From an uncultured Bacteroides sp. (GTDB taxonomy: Bacteria > Bacteroidota > Bacteroidia > Bacteroidales > Bacteroidaceae), in assembly GCA_902388495.1 (NCBI GenBank), contig CABMPP010000001.1, positions 1 through 64,000 on the forward strand: a stretch of DNA of 64,000 nucleotides, written 5' to 3'. The notes below the pieces were generated by a model. That model saw only the letters and a program-made list of their open reading frames with translations, had not been told where the DNA came from and did no database searches. The translations under genes were made by a program, and so were the position numbers. Numbering within the stretch: position 1 is the first letter of the stretch; each line of letters starts with the position of its first letter. Of the stretch, positions 55,236 to 64,000 are shown in pieces.

Positions 55236-56171
55236 TTATATTTCTTTTTCTAAGTTTAATTTTTCTGCAAACTCCTTTGACACTGAATTATTAAAGCTTT
55301 TGCACACTTCTGCCGCGAACTCCATGCCGCACCGGATGATTTTGTCCCACGTGGCCTCGTCCATCGTATTCAGCTCTTCATAGCGTACGTCATATTTCAG
55401 CAGCCCGAAGATGATACCTGCATTGAAGTTATCGCCCGCACCGATGGTACTGACCGCTTCCAATGGCGGTATGGCATACTCTTTGGCAACAGTGTTGGTA
55501 CGCAGCGAAATCTGTTCTGCTCCGGCTGTACAAAGGAAGTTTGAACAGTAGAACTTGATTTTATCCTTATATATCTTGTCCGCGTCGCGCAAGTTGTACA
55601 TGTAGTAGAAGTCTTCCTGCGAACCACGCACGATGTCGGCATACTCCAGATTCTCAATGATGGTAGGCGCCAGTTTGATGGCCTCCTCCTTATGTGAAGA
55701 GCGGAAGTTAGGGTCGTAATAGACAATCGCTTTCTTTTCGCGTGCCTGGTCGAGCAGTTCCAGCACTTTGTCGCGCAACACCGGATTCAGGGCATAGTAC
55801 GAACCTATCACCACGATATCGTCTTCTTCCAGCTTCGGATAGTCAACGTCCAGCCGCTGTTTGGGATAGTCTTTATAGAAGATGTATTCCGCATCGCTCT
55901 GCTCGTTCAGGAAAGCCAGCGATACGGGAGACTTCCCGTCAGGGAATACGTTGACATGCTCGGTGGAAATATGATTCTCCTGCATGAATTTGAGGATGAT
56001 ATTGCCTACCTGGTCATTTCCCGTCTCACTGATGAAGCAGATGGGAACTCCCGCACGGGCCAGTGAGACAATGCCGTTGAATACCGAACCACCCGGAACG
56101 GCCGCAGTGGGCTGTTCGCCACGGAAGATGATATCCAGTATGGTTTCTCCGATGCCGATTACTTTACGCAT
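55236..56171 (-). CDS. PfkB-family sugar kinase
   Basis: A 311-aa cytoplasmic ribokinase/PfkB-family kinase. It has the N-terminal substrate-binding segment (GETILDIIF, PGGSVFNGIVSLARAGV), GNDQVGNIILKFM, IVYYDPNFR, and the anion-hole/catalytic motif TIGAGDNFNAGIIFGLL with the base Asp. This resembles fructokinase-type members, but substrate cannot be fixed. Its first 13 bp overlap the end of the SIS gene, so the isomerase-like protein and kinase are translationally coupled and probably act on the same sugar or sugar phosphate. Confidence 0.9.
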   Translation of the reverse strand: MRKVIGIGETILDIIFRGEQPTAAVPGGSVFNGIVSLARAGVPICFISETGNDQVGNIILKFMQENHISTEHVNVFPDGKSPVSLAFLNEQSDAEYIFYKDYPKQRLDVDYPKLEEDDIVVIGSYYALNPVLRDKVLELLDQAREKKAIVYYDPNFRSSHKEEAIKLAPTIIENLEYADIVRGSQEDFYYMYNLRDADKIYKDKIKFYCSNFLCTAGAEQISLRTNTVAKEYAIPPLEAVSTIGAGDNFNAGIIFGLLKYDVRYEELNTMDEATWDKIIRCGMEFAAEVCKSFNNSVSKEFAEKLNLEKEI

Positions 56172-56764
56172 AATGATCTTGATTTTTCTCCGAGGTAACC
56201 ACCGTGGTGGCGTTTGGAGTAGTCTTCAATGGTGAATCCGGTTTCTTTCATGGTCTGTACCACCAGAATATCGCCGATGACGGTCATGGCGGTAGTCGAG
56301 GTAGTGGGCGTCATACCCAGTGCGCAGACTTCTTTAGGCTTTCCGGTGCTGAGGCATACGTTGGATTCGTTTGCCAGGGGGCTGTCCGGGTTTCCGGTGA
56401 TTACGATGAATTTCAGTTCCGGGTTCAGGTTATGTGCCAATTGGGTCAGCTCCACGATTTCGCGGGTCTTGCCTGAATTGGAGATAAGTAGTAACAAGTC
56501 GTTCTCCTGAAGGATACCGAGGTCACCATGCTGTGCTTCGCTGGGATGCAGGAAGACAGAGGGGATGCCGGTAGAGCAGAAGGTGGTAGCGATGTTCATG
56601 GCAATTTGCCCTGCCTTGCCCATGCCCGAAGTCACCAGTTTGCCTTTTTTGCGGTACACTTGTTCTACGATAAGCTCTACAGCTTTTTCATAAGCGTCTG
56701 TTACAGGGATGTTCAGAACGGCTTGCGCTTCTTTCTGCAAAAGCTCTTGAATGGATGCAATCAT
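56159..56764 (-). CDS. SIS-domain sugar-phosphate isomerase (KpsF/KdsD-like, without CBS domains)
   Basis: A 201-aa SIS-domain protein. The motifs LVTSGMGKAGQIAMNIATTF, HPSEAQHGDLGILQ, ISNSGKTREIVEL and CALGMTPTTSTTAMTVIGD match the arabinose-5-phosphate isomerase group, as does the C-terminal RHHGGYLG. It lacks the CBS pair of full KdsD/KpsF enzymes. A Kdo-pathway role is possible, but coupling to a PfkB kinase hints at a catabolic sugar-phosphate pathway instead. A one-mismatch -7 box (minus strand GATATTTG, 56796-56803) lies upstream. Confidence 0.88.
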   Translation of the reverse strand: MIASIQELLQKEAQAVLNIPVTDAYEKAVELIVEQVYRKKGKLVTSGMGKAGQIAMNIATTFCSTGIPSVFLHPSEAQHGDLGILQENDLLLLISNSGKTREIVELTQLAHNLNPELKFIVITGNPDSPLANESNVCLSTGKPKEVCALGMTPTTSTTAMTVIGDILVVQTMKETGFTIEDYSKRHHGGYLGEKSRSLCVK

Positions 56765-56837
56765 TATATCAATGCGTTAATGTAATTAGTAGCTGCAAAT
56801 ATCTGCAATTTTCCATAAATGGCAATAAGTTTTATTG

Positions 56838-56845
56838 TATTTTTG
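56838..56845 (+). promoter_or_regulatory. Putative -7 element of the M16 peptidase gene
   Basis: TATTTTTG matches TAnnTTTG and gives a leader of about 24 nt before the ATG at 56873. No TTTG is found at -33. Confidence 0.45.
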
Positions 56846-56872
56846 CGCCCGCTAATAGTTTGAAACGTCAGA

Positions 56873-58117
56873 ATGAAGAGATTAGAGGAAATATCATCAG
56901 GATATAACATGCATACTTTGCCGAATGGCTTGCGCATTATTCACGAACCGTCCTCCTCCAAGGTGGCTTATTGTGGATTTGCCGTAGATGCCGGTACGCG
57001 TGATGAGCTTGAGAACGAGCAAGGTATGGCGCACTTTGTGGAGCATCTTATCTTTAAGGGTACCCGGAAGCGCAAGGCATGGCATATCCTGAACCGTATG
57101 GAGAATGTGGGCGGCGACCTCAATGCCTATACCAATAAGGAAGAAACGGTGATCTATTCAGCTTTCCTCACCGAGCACTTCGGCCGTGCTTTCGAACTAC
57201 TGACGGATATTGTATTTCATTCCACCTTCCCGCAACGGGAGATTGAAAAAGAAACAGAAGTCATCATCGACGAAATACAATCATACGAGGACAATCCTTC
57301 CGAACTGATTTTCGATGATTTCGAGGATTTGATATTCCGTGGCCACCCGCTGGGACGCAACATTCTGGGTAATCCGGAACAGTTGAAGGCGTTTCGGAGT
57401 GAAGATGCTGCTGCATTCACTTCGCGCTTCTATCATCCCGGGAATATGGTGTTTTTTGTTTTGGGCGATTTCTCTTTCAAGCAGATAGTACGATGGGCAG
57501 AGAAGTTGTTAGGCGATATTCCGGCCGTCACGGTGGACAACCGCCGCACTTTGCCGCCTCTCTATGTTCCCGAGCACCTGGTTGTACCCAAAGATACCCA
57601 TCAGGCACATATCATGATTGGTGGGCGGGGGTACAATGCTTACAATGAAAAGCGGACGGCCCTCTATCTGCTGAATAATATCCTCGGAGGTCCCGGCATG
57701 AACAGCCGGCTGAATGTTTCGCTCCGCGAGCGTCGCGGCTTGGTCTACAACGTAGAGTCTAATCTTACCTCATATACTGATACGGGCACTTTCTGCATCT
57801 ATTTCGGCTGCGATCCTGAAGATATCGACCTTTGCACCCGCCTGGTCTATAAGGAACTGAAGCGTATGCGCGACCTCAAAATGACCTCCTCCCAGCTTGC
57901 CGCCGCCAAGAAACAGTTGATAGGGCAAATTGGAGTTGCCTCGGATAATAACGAGAACAATGCCTTGGGCATGGGGAAAACTTTCCTTCATTACAACAAG
58001 TACGAGGCTTCCGAAGCCGTGTTCCGGCGTATCGAACAGCTTACTCCCGAAGCCTTACTGGAAGTGGCAAACGAGATGTTTGCGGAAGATTATCTCTCGA
58101 CGCTTATTTATCGCTGA
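56873..58117 (+). CDS. M16-family (pitrilysin-like) zinc peptidase
   Basis: A 414-aa single-unit M16 peptidase, like mitochondrial-processing-peptidase beta-type bacterial proteins. The inverted zinc motif HFVEH (His54, Glu57, His58) is intact, with the third ligand expected at Glu134 in ETEVIIDEIQSYEDNP. The second half has the M16C domain, with GGPGMNSRLNVSLRERRGLVYNV. There is no signal peptide, so it is cytoplasmic. Length is typical. It is divergent from the SIS/PfkB pair and monocistronic. Confidence 0.92.
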   Translation: MKRLEEISSGYNMHTLPNGLRIIHEPSSSKVAYCGFAVDAGTRDELENEQGMAHFVEHLIFKGTRKRKAWHILNRMENVGGDLNAYTNKEETVIYSAFLTEHFGRAFELLTDIVFHSTFPQREIEKETEVIIDEIQSYEDNPSELIFDDFEDLIFRGHPLGRNILGNPEQLKAFRSEDAAAFTSRFYHPGNMVFFVLGDFSFKQIVRWAEKLLGDIPAVTVDNRRTLPPLYVPEHLVVPKDTHQAHIMIGGRGYNAYNEKRTALYLLNNILGGPGMNSRLNVSLRERRGLVYNVESNLTSYTDTGTFCIYFGCDPEDIDLCTRLVYKELKRMRDLKMTSSQLAAAKKQLIGQIGVASDNNENNALGMGKTFLHYNKYEASEAVFRRIEQLTPEALLEVANEMFAEDYLSTLIYR

Positions 58118-58421
58118 GAAACTTTGTGCACTTTCCGACAAATAGAACAGTTTGCACTTCTTCCTACCTCCTTCTTACCCGGTTCTTATCCGAGTCTTAC
58201 CTGGTTCTTGTATTCTCTCACCCTATAGACAAGAAGAAAACAAGAATGTGGTAGGGAGAAAAAGAGAAATAGAACAAAACAAGGTATGTGCGATGAATGA
58301 TGTGCCAAATTATCATTTGCTTAAGTAGAAAATATTTATAATTAATTTTCTTTAGCCTTTTGTTTGCTTTTTGGATTTTTAATATTACTTTTGACGCGAA
58401 AACATAAAACTAAGATTCATT
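58118..58421. other. 304-bp intergenic region with a short direct repeat and a promoter
   Basis: No gene was seen. Two adjacent 22-bp direct repeats (TCTTACCCGGTTCTTATCCGAG-like, 58173-58194 and 58195-58216) precede a sequence that is partly the inverse of 58157-58175 (AAGAATGTGGTAGGGAGAA near 58244-58262). The promoter of the next gene is at 58363-58393. The rest is AT-rich. Confidence 0.5.
58363..58393 (+). promoter_or_regulatory. Promoter of the small outer-membrane protein gene
   Basis: TTTG at 58363-58366, a 19-nt spacer and TACTTTTG at 58386-58393 fit the Bacteroides -33/-7 consensus. The leader would be about 25 nt. Confidence 0.7.
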
Positions 58422-58907
58422 ATGAAAAAGATTCTTGTATTATTGGTATGTTTGTGTGCCTGTGTTGCAACATCATACGCACAGAAAGGTGAGTCGTCAT
58501 TGGGAGTTAACTTAAACTATGGTAACGATACCAACATTGGTTTGGGCGTTAAATATCGTTATGGGATTACTGACCAGTTGCGTATAGAGCCTGCTTTCAA
58601 CTACTATTTCAAACACGACTATGCATCTATGTGGGATTTGGGTGCCAATCTGCATTATGTATTCCCGGTAGCGGATGTCGTTTCTCTTTATCCGTTGGGA
58701 GGTTTGAGCTATGCCCGTGCAAAGGCTTATCTCTCGGACTTAAATCTTGGAGATGACGTCAGCGATGGAAAGATAGCTGTTAATCTGGGTGGTGGTGTTG
58801 ACTTTAAGGTAGCATCCAACGTGGTAGTTAATCTGGAACTCAAGTATCAGATTGTGGAAGACTATAACCAGCTGGTAGTAAGTGCCGGCGTTTCTTTCGC
58901 CTTCTAA
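58422..58907 (+). CDS. Small outer-membrane beta-barrel (porin-like) protein
   Basis: A 161-aa exported protein. The signal peptide MKKILVLLVCLCACVATSYAQ is followed by alternating short beta strands (SLGVNLNYGNDTNIGLGVKY, LRIEPAFNYYF, VVSLYPLGGLSY, VVVNLELKYQIV) and a C-terminal Phe (SFAF) as needed for barrel assembly. It resembles the OMP_b-brl/OmpW-like small porin group with about eight strands. The function is unknown. It is monocistronic, with its own promoter and a strong terminator. Confidence 0.85.
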   Translation: MKKILVLLVCLCACVATSYAQKGESSLGVNLNYGNDTNIGLGVKYRYGITDQLRIEPAFNYYFKHDYASMWDLGANLHYVFPVADVVSLYPLGGLSYARAKAYLSDLNLGDDVSDGKIAVNLGGGVDFKVASNVVVNLELKYQIVEDYNQLVVSAGVSFAF

Positions 58908-58945
58908 ATAAAGGAATAAGTAAGCCCGAAAGGCAAGTATATTTT

Positions 58946-58980
58946 AACCTCTGAGTTTTTACTCAGAGGTTATTTTTTTA
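58946..58980. terminator. Strong bidirectional terminator overlapping the end of queH
   Basis: AACCTCTGAGT (58946-58956) pairs perfectly with ACTCAGAGGTT (58961-58971) around TTTT, followed by ATTTTTTTA. The right arm also encodes the last residues (ITSE) of minus-strand queH, whose stop is at 58959. Confidence 0.9.
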
Positions 58981-59549
58981 TCCAGTCGCTGCATGCTGAA
59001 TTCGCATCCGCAGTACTGCTGGTTGTAAAAGTCGTATTCTTTGAGCAGTTGGTTCCTCCGGTCCTGAAGTCCTCCTTTGCGCCAGTTTTGTTCCCAAAAG
59101 ATTGTGCCGGGGTAGAGGGCGGCGGCACGTCTTCCGGCTTCGTTGATTTGTTCGAGGCTCTTCCAGCGTGAAGAGGCGAGGGTGGTGGTAAATACGGAGA
59201 AGCCATGTTCGGAGGCATAGCGGGCAGTCTCCGTGAGGCGCAGCGTGAAGCACTTCAGGCATCGGCCACCGCGTTCCGGTTCGTTTTCCAGTCCTTTTAT
59301 AGTGTGCAGCCAGTGTGCATAATCATAATCTGCATCGATGAAATCGAGGTTTTTGGAGGCTACAAAGCGGATTGCTTCATTTTTCCGTATCTCATACTCC
59401 TCTTGCGGATAGATGTTGGGATTGCAGTAGAATATAGTAGGACGAATGCCGTTGGCCAGCATACATTCGATGATGGCAGAAGAACAAGGTGCGCAGCAGC
59501 TATGCAGCAGCACCTTGTTGTCACCGTTAGGAGTTTGAACTTTCAACAT
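58959..59549 (-). CDS. queH: Epoxyqueuosine reductase QueH
   Basis: A 196-aa cytoplasmic enzyme of the QueH (DUF208) family, which reduces epoxyqueuosine to queuosine in tRNA and replaces QueG. It shows the HSCCAPCSS cluster (Cys18, Cys19, Cys22), YPQEEYEIRKNE, GGRCLKCFTLRL, TTTLASSRWKS and a C-terminal YCGCEFSM, the Cys set expected for Fe-S and metal binding. It lies 22 bp after the DUF5009 gene on the same strand and is probably co-transcribed, although no functional link is evident. Confidence 0.93.
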   Translation of the reverse strand: MLKVQTPNGDNKVLLHSCCAPCSSAIIECMLANGIRPTIFYCNPNIYPQEEYEIRKNEAIRFVASKNLDFIDADYDYAHWLHTIKGLENEPERGGRCLKCFTLRLTETARYASEHGFSVFTTTLASSRWKSLEQINEAGRRAAALYPGTIFWEQNWRKGGLQDRRNQLLKEYDFYNQQYCGCEFSMQRLDKKITSE

Positions 59550-59571
59550 TGTGAATCGTTAATCACTAAAA

Positions 59572-60756
59572 TTATACTTTCAGTTTTATTTTTCCTTTTA
59601 CCAGTAAGCCCGTCAGCTGTACAATGATGAGCGAGAATATCAGGGATTTGAGCAATCCCGGAATGCCGCTTCCCAATGCTTCCGGATAGTTGAGATGCAA
59701 CAGTTGCTGCACGGCATACCAGATGTAAGGGATAATATAGCAGGTTAGGGTTGCCGTACCTGCAGGTTTGATGATGTCGAACCAGTTGGTTTTGCCTTTC
59801 ACGTCCGTCAGCCAGTAGAAGAAACCGAATAGCGGGAAGAACATGGCGAGGCAATAGAACAACCACGTCGGGGTAGCCTGTATCTTGGAGATAATCCAGC
59901 ATGGATGCGAAATCAGTGCCAGGACAAGCATCCCTACGCCGAGGGCGCAAAGCATGCCGATGAATTTTCCCGGTCGTTCGCGGTCGGCATACCGCTGCAT
60001 CAGCAGGGAGGTCAGTACGCCGGACATGCCGAAAGCATGCAGCGTCCAGTCACTCGGGATGAAAGGAAGCAGGATTATCCGGCTGCCATATTCTCCCGGT
60101 ATGAGGTCGGAGTGGCTGATTACGGCAAGCAACACGACTACAAACCATGCAATGGCATTCTTGCGCAAATTTTCGCGGGTAAACAGATAGATGCCTGCAC
60201 AAACGGCATACGTCCAGCCGATGAGTCCGAGGATGCCCCACCAACTGATCTGGAAAGGCTTCCCGTTTATATCTTTATAGATGACGAGTGCGGCAAGCAG
60301 AAGCACACCTGCCACTTTCATTGCGGTGAAAAGGGCCTTTTTCGTTCCTTCCGCTTTGGGATAGACGCCCCAGGTGAGGAAGAAACCGATCACCATCAGG
60401 ATGGAGAACCATTGGTGCGAAATGCCTCCTTCGATGCCTCCGCTGTTGAGTGAGAACAGTCCCATGGCAATCAATGCCACGGTGCGCCAGAACATGTGGG
60501 CAACAACCTGTAGCGTGGTATCTCCCTTCTTATACCGGTTTTGTACGGCAAATGATACGGACATACCCATGCAGAACAGAAAGGCGGGGAAAATGGTGTC
60601 GGAGAAGCCCATCATGTCTTCGTCTATCTTGGCGTGCATCAGCCAGTGGGGAACGTTTTTCAATCCGGGAATGTCATTGACAAAGAGCATCAGGAACATG
60701 GTGAGTGCGCGGAATACATCGACCGCGGCAACCCGTTGGGGTGTTAAGCTTTTCAT
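59572..60756 (-). CDS. DUF5009/HGSNAT-like membrane acyltransferase
   Basis: A 394-aa inner-membrane protein with about ten TM helices. The start at 60756 ([18 protein letters not shown]) is chosen; an upstream ATG at 60789 lies next to the -7 box at 60787-60794. Motifs [18 protein letters not shown] and [21 protein letters not shown] match the DUF5009/COG4299 group related to heparan-alpha-glucosaminide N-acetyltransferase and NagX. A role in acetylating amino sugars is known for relatives and is only inferred here. It is upstream of queH in a two-gene operon and divergent from the DUF6377 regulator. Confidence 0.85.
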   Translation of the reverse strand: MKSLTPQRVAAVDVFRALTMFLMLFVNDIPGLKNVPHWLMHAKIDEDMMGFSDTIFPAFLFCMGMSVSFAVQNRYKKGDTTLQVVAHMFWRTVALIAMGLFSLNSGGIEGGISHQWFSILMVIGFFLTWGVYPKAEGTKKALFTAMKVAGVLLLAALVIYKDINGKPFQISWWGILGLIGWTYAVCAGIYLFTRENLRKNAIAWFVVVLLAVISHSDLIPGEYGSRIILLPFIPSDWTLHAFGMSGVLTSLLMQRYADRERPGKFIGMLCALGVGMLVLALISHPCWIISKIQATPTWLFYCLAMFFPLFGFFYWLTDVKGKTNWFDIIKPAGTATLTCYIIPYIWYAVQQLLHLNYPEALGSGIPGLLKSLIFSLIIVQLTGLLVKGKIKLKV

Positions 60757-60786
60757 AATAGGTAATTTGTTTGGGGGTTTAGAATA

Positions 60787-60794
60787 CAAATATA
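60787..60794 (-). promoter_or_regulatory. Putative -7 element of the DUF5009-queH operon
   Basis: The minus strand reads TATATTTG, a TAnnTTTG match, leaving about 27 nt of leader to the ATG at 60756. This supports that start. Confidence 0.45.
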
Positions 60795-60838
60795 GGAAAG
60801 TATTTTTTCCGAAGCTACGGCTTTGCAGGATTTCTTGC

Positions 60839-60846
60839 TATATTTG
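60839..60846 (+). promoter_or_regulatory. Possible -7 element of the DUF6377 regulator, next to its start codon
   Basis: TATATTTG at 60839-60846 matches TAnnTTTG but lies only 5 nt from the ATG at 60852. If used, the transcript would be nearly leaderless. No -33 TTTG at the right distance was found. Confidence 0.3.
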
Positions 60847-60851
60847 TTGCC

Positions 60852-62444
60852 ATGAAAAGAAAATTGCTGTTCTTTTGTCTTTTCATTGTAGCTATTGTGC
60901 AGAATATAGTCGCTTCTGCCGATACGCCGACCATTGCTGCATTGACGGCTTCTTTGGATGAAGCAATCGGTGCGCACGAGCACTCTGTGGCCGTACGCGA
61001 AAACCGTATTGCCGGACTGAAGCGCCAGTTGATGGATGCAGATACGGCAGGCATCTCTTTTTTTCGATGGAATGGGGAAATTTATAAGGAATACAAGGCT
61101 TATATCTGCGATTCGGCCATCCACTATCTCAATATCAATCTGGATTGGGCAGAACGCCACAAACAACAGGATGCCGCTCATGAGACTCGTTTAGAGCTTG
61201 CCTATCTGATGGCTTCCGCGGGGATGTATGAGGAGGCTAGCTACCTGCTGGGGCAGATAGACAGAAACACATTGCCTGCCCGATTACTGCCCGATTGTTA
61301 CCATTGTTACCATAAACTTTATGATGAACTCAGCATTTATACGCTGGACGATACTTTCAAGAAACGTTATCAGGCATTGGCGGTTTCTTATGATGATTCG
61401 TTGATGCAAGTGCTTCCGCCTACTTCTGCTCTTTACCTGGAACGGAGAGAAATGCGGGAAGCAGCAGCCGGAAATCTGGATGAAGCTTTGAGCATTAACG
61501 ACACACGTCTGGCAAATGCCGAACCCAATACCCCCGAATATGCTCTGGTGACCTATCATCGCTCTCTGCTTTATCACCGGATGGGAAACCGGGAAGAAGA
61601 GAAGCGCTACTTGGCATTGTCGGCGCTTACCGATATCCGCCTGAGCATCACAGATCATGCTTCGCTCTGGACATTGGCAGAACTGCTTTATGAAGAAGGC
61701 GACATTGAGCATGCTTACCGCTATATCCGCTTTTCGTGGAGTGAGACAAACCGGTACAATGCCCGTAGCCGTAGCCTCCAGACGGCAGGTATTCTCTCCC
61801 TGATAGACCTTACTTATCAGGCCATGCGCGAGAAACAGAATGACCGGCTTCGCCTTTATATCTGGCTTATCAGTGCCCTGACCTTATTGCTGGTTGCAGC
61901 AGTAGCCTTTATCTATCGGCAGATGAAACGTCTTTCTGTGGCCCGCAACCGGATGGAGCAGGCAAACGAACAACTGCATATCTCAAACCACATCAAAGAA
62001 GAGTATATCGGCCGCTTCATGAACTTATGCTCTATCTATATCAATCGCCTGGACACCTACCGGCGTATGGTTAATAAGAAGATATCGGCAGGGCAGACGG
62101 AAGAACTGCTCAAGATGGTGCGCTCTCGTGAAGTGCTGGACACCGGACTAAAAGAGTTGTACGAGCACTTTGATACCGCCTTTCTGCATCTCTTCCCGAA
62201 TTTTGTCGATAAGTTCAACGATTTGTTGCAACCGGAAGAGCGTATCGTGCTTCGCAAAGGTGAACTGCTGAATACGGAACTTCGTATCTTTGCCTTGATA
62301 CGTCTTGGCATTGATGACAGTTCTCAGATTGCCGAGTTTCTACGTTACTCTGTAAATACCATTTATAATTACCGCGCCAAGGTAAAGAATAAGGCTCGTA
62401 TTTCCCGTGAAGACTTTGAAACACAGCTGATGCTGATACGTTAA
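60852..62444 (+). CDS. DUF6377-type TPR membrane regulator
   Basis: A 530-aa protein with a signal peptide ([23 protein letters not shown]). Residues about 25-325 are TPR-like helical repeats in the periplasm. A TM helix is at about 335-357 ([21 protein letters not shown]), then a coiled coil and a cytoplasmic region (about 380-530) of the DUF6377 type, with [20 protein letters not shown] and a C-terminal HTH-like [20 protein letters not shown]...[15 protein letters not shown]. Related genes often lie next to glycan-use loci. Here a GH30 gene follows 187 bp downstream on the same strand and is the likely target (inference). No upstream Shine-Dalgarno is clear. Confidence 0.85.
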   Translation: MKRKLLFFCLFIVAIVQNIVASADTPTIAALTASLDEAIGAHEHSVAVRENRIAGLKRQLMDADTAGISFFRWNGEIYKEYKAYICDSAIHYLNINLDWAERHKQQDAAHETRLELAYLMASAGMYEEASYLLGQIDRNTLPARLLPDCYHCYHKLYDELSIYTLDDTFKKRYQALAVSYDDSLMQVLPPTSALYLERREMREAAAGNLDEALSINDTRLANAEPNTPEYALVTYHRSLLYHRMGNREEEKRYLALSALTDIRLSITDHASLWTLAELLYEEGDIEHAYRYIRFSWSETNRYNARSRSLQTAGILSLIDLTYQAMREKQNDRLRLYIWLISALTLLLVAAVAFIYRQMKRLSVARNRMEQANEQLHISNHIKEEYIGRFMNLCSIYINRLDTYRRMVNKKISAGQTEELLKMVRSREVLDTGLKELYEHFDTAFLHLFPNFVDKFNDLLQPEERIVLRKGELLNTELRIFALIRLGIDDSSQIAEFLRYSVNTIYNYRAKVKNKARISREDFETQLMLIR

Positions 62445-62457
62445 CAATACGTCAAAA

Positions 62458-62472
62458 GGACTTTTGTAGTCC
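62458..62472 (+). terminator. Weak hairpin after the DUF6377 gene
   Basis: GGACT (62458-62462) pairs with AGTCC (62468-62472) around TTTGT, followed by ACTTTTTG. The stem is only 5 bp, so it is a tentative terminator. Confidence 0.3.
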
Positions 62473-62591
62473 ACTTTTTGCCTTTCTCTGATGATGTTTA
62501 TCTTCTTGTGTGTTAGATGATTATATGCTATTATGACCTCACACCCTCCACCTATTTCCTATTCGTCAGTGCAGGATGTCTTTATCTTTCC

Positions 62592-62599
62592 TATCTTTG
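62592..62599 (+). promoter_or_regulatory. Putative -7 element of the GH30 gene
   Basis: TATCTTTG is an exact TAnnTTTG match about 29 nt before the expected leader reaches the ATG at 62632. No -33 TTTG at the right spacing, as in regulated promoters. Confidence 0.5.
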
Positions 62600-62631
62600 G
62601 GAAAGTTTAAGTAACCATTAGAGACAATACC

Positions 62632-64000
62632 ATGAAATTAAAATCCCTTTTCTTTGTAGGATTCTGTATGTCTGCCACAGCGATTGCTTGTGGTAACAGT
62701 TCTATTCCGGTGCTGGACACTCCTCCTTCACCGATGGCGCCTCAGGGCGAAGTAACAGCGTACACCACAACTGCCGACCGTTCACAGAGCTTCACTAAAG
62801 CTACTCTGAAGTTCTCTAAAAAGCCTAAGTTTGATACTGTCATCAAGCTGGACCCGACTGTGCGTTATCAGTCTATGGATGGTTTCGGCGCTGCCGTCAC
62901 CGGCTCTACCTGCTACAACCTGATGAAGATGGCACCGGCCGACCGGGCTAAGTTCCTGACTGAGACTTTTTCGGATAAAGACGGATTGGGTTTCAGTTAT
63001 ATCCGTATTTCAATAGGATGCTCGGACTTCTCGCTGAGTGAATATACCTGCTGCGATCAACCGGGCATTGAGAACTTCGCCTTGCAGAGTGAAGAAAAAG
63101 ACTATGTAATACCTATCTTAAAAGATATCCTTGCTATTAATCCTGCTATTAAGATACTGGGTTCTCCCTGGACTTGTCCTAAGTGGATGAAGGTGGACAA
63201 TCTGGTGGACAAAAAGCCTTTTGACTCATGGACAAGCGGTCAGCTGAATCCTGACTATTATAAGGACTATGCCACTTACTTCGTGAAGTGGGTAGAGGCT
63301 TTTGAGAAAGAAGGCATTCCCATTTACTCCATTACACCTCAGAATGAACCGTTGAATAGGGGCAATTCCGCTTCTCTGTTCATGGGTTGGCAAGAAGAAC
63401 TGGCGTTTGTAAGAGATGCCCTTGGCCCTGCCTTCAAGACTGCCGGACTGGATACAAAGATATATGCTTTCGACCACAACTACGATTACGATAGAATGCC
63501 CGACCAACAAGGTTATCCCGTCAAGATGTACGATGATGAAGTGGCTGCCTCTTTCCTGACCGGTGCTGCTTATCACAACTATGGCGGTGACCGCAAGGAG
63601 TTGAATGAAATCCAGCGCCAGCGTCCCGATAAGGAGCTTATCTTTACCGAAACCTCTATCGGTATGTGGAACGATGGACGCAATCTGCAAAAGCGACTGA
63701 CAGCCGATATGCGCGAAGTAGCCCTGGGCACGGTGAACAACTGGTGTAAAGGTGTTATCGTATGGAATTTGATGCTCGACTCTGAACGTGGACCCAATCG
63801 TGAGGGCGGTTGCCAGACTTGTTACGGTGCGGTAGATATTGACAAATCGGACTACAAGACTCTCACTTACAATTCGCATTATTACATTATCGGCCATCTG
63901 TCGGCAGTGGTGAAGCCGGGTGCTTTCCGTATCGAAAGCGATGGTGTTACGGGTAGTAACTTGATGTATTCTGCTTTCGAAAATCCCGATGGAACCGTGG
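62632..64000 (+). CDS. GH30-family glycosidase lipoprotein, cut off by the window end
   Basis: At least 456 aa are visible, with no stop before the edge. The signal (MKLKSLFFVGFCMSATAIAC) ends in a lipobox at Cys20. The GH30 barrel shows YQSMDGFGAAVTGS, GLGFSYIRISIGCSDFS, GSPWTCPKWMKV, the acid/base Glu239 in TPQNEPLN and the nucleophile Glu340 in IFTETSIGMWNDG, followed by GVIVWNLMLDSERGPN. The similarity is to endo-beta-1,6-glucanase/glucosylceramidase-type members (GH30_3 in Bacteroides). Its C-terminal beta-sandwich is mostly missing. It is preceded by a DUF6377-type regulator, a pairing reminiscent of the beta-1,6-glucan loci of the genus; that link is inferred. Confidence 0.93.
   Translation, partial: MKLKSLFFVGFCMSATAIACGNSSIPVLDTPPSPMAPQGEVTAYTTTADRSQSFTKATLKFSKKPKFDTVIKLDPTVRYQSMDGFGAAVTGSTCYNLMKMAPADRAKFLTETFSDKDGLGFSYIRISIGCSDFSLSEYTCCDQPGIENFALQSEEKDYVIPILKDILAINPAIKILGSPWTCPKWMKVDNLVDKKPFDSWTSGQLNPDYYKDYATYFVKWVEAFEKEGIPIYSITPQNEPLNRGNSASLFMGWQEELAFVRDALGPAFKTAGLDTKIYAFDHNYDYDRMPDQQGYPVKMYDDEVAASFLTGAAYHNYGGDRKELNEIQRQRPDKELIFTETSIGMWNDGRNLQKRLTADMREVALGTVNNWCKGVIVWNLMLDSERGPNREGGCQTCYGAVDIDKSDYKTLTYNSHYYIIGHLSAVVKPGAFRIESDGVTGSNLMYSAFENPDGTV

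Noticed and set aside
60757..60789. Upstream start of the DUF5009 gene
   Set aside because: It coincides with the putative -7 box; the family usually starts near MKSLTPQR.

Overview
The window looks like a chromosome segment of a gut Bacteroides (Bacteroidota). The reasons are two susC/susD pairs with clustered glycosidases, a hybrid two-component system (HTCS), many lipoproteins with SPII-type signals, a Bacteroides-type oxidative-stress cluster (ahpCF, oxyR, dps), and repeated promoters of the Bacteroides primary-sigma form (TTTG, 19-21 nt, TAnnTTTG). No rRNA, tRNA, CRISPR array, transposase, integrase or phage gene was recognised. Names rest on motifs and family resemblance read by eye; no database search was run.

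Layout. 0-4.5 kb: an (AC)n microsatellite, a very strong hairpin, a small unknown gene, a 967-aa collagen-like lipoprotein, a tandem array of 42-bp hairpin units and a DUF6261-like gene. 4.5-12.6 kb: two near-identical AAA-ATPase/PD-(D/E)XK genes, each with its own copy of the same promoter, flanking an outer-membrane beta-barrel protein and a divergent TPR/LuxR-type membrane regulator. 12.6-16.8 kb: ahpF, ahpC, oxyR and dps, with a nine-unit array of 22-23 bp dyads between ahpC and ahpF.

17-33.3 kb: a GH92 enzyme, then a glycan locus made of a GH29 fucosidase and a ricin-GH2 enzyme on the minus strand, a divergent SusC/SusD/DUF1735-F5/8 operon, and a large membrane regulator (LamG-like, Kelch-like, TM, SARP/BTAD) facing it. 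The enzyme set suggests a fucosylated, galactose-containing glycan. 33.4-36.3 kb: a DEAD-box helicase and an EamA transporter. 36.4-53 kb: a second locus with an HTCS, an exported AGE-family epimerase, SusC, SusD, a double beta-helix plus propeller protein, an unassigned TIM-barrel-like protein and a GH5 enzyme. A terminator-like hairpin sits between susD and the enzymes.

53-64 kb: a zeta-type toxin overlapping a small partner gene, a tyrosine-phosphatase lipoprotein, a SIS isomerase/PfkB kinase pair, an M16 peptidase, a small porin-like protein, queH with a DUF5009 membrane protein, and a DUF6377-type TPR regulator followed by a GH30 enzyme that runs off the window.

Most worth a second look: the hairpin arrays at 3391-3684 and 14228-14427, the duplicated AAA/nuclease genes with one diversified segment, the one-protein membrane-spanning SARP-type regulator, the unassigned enzyme candidates of the second locus, and the zeta toxin/small-protein pair.
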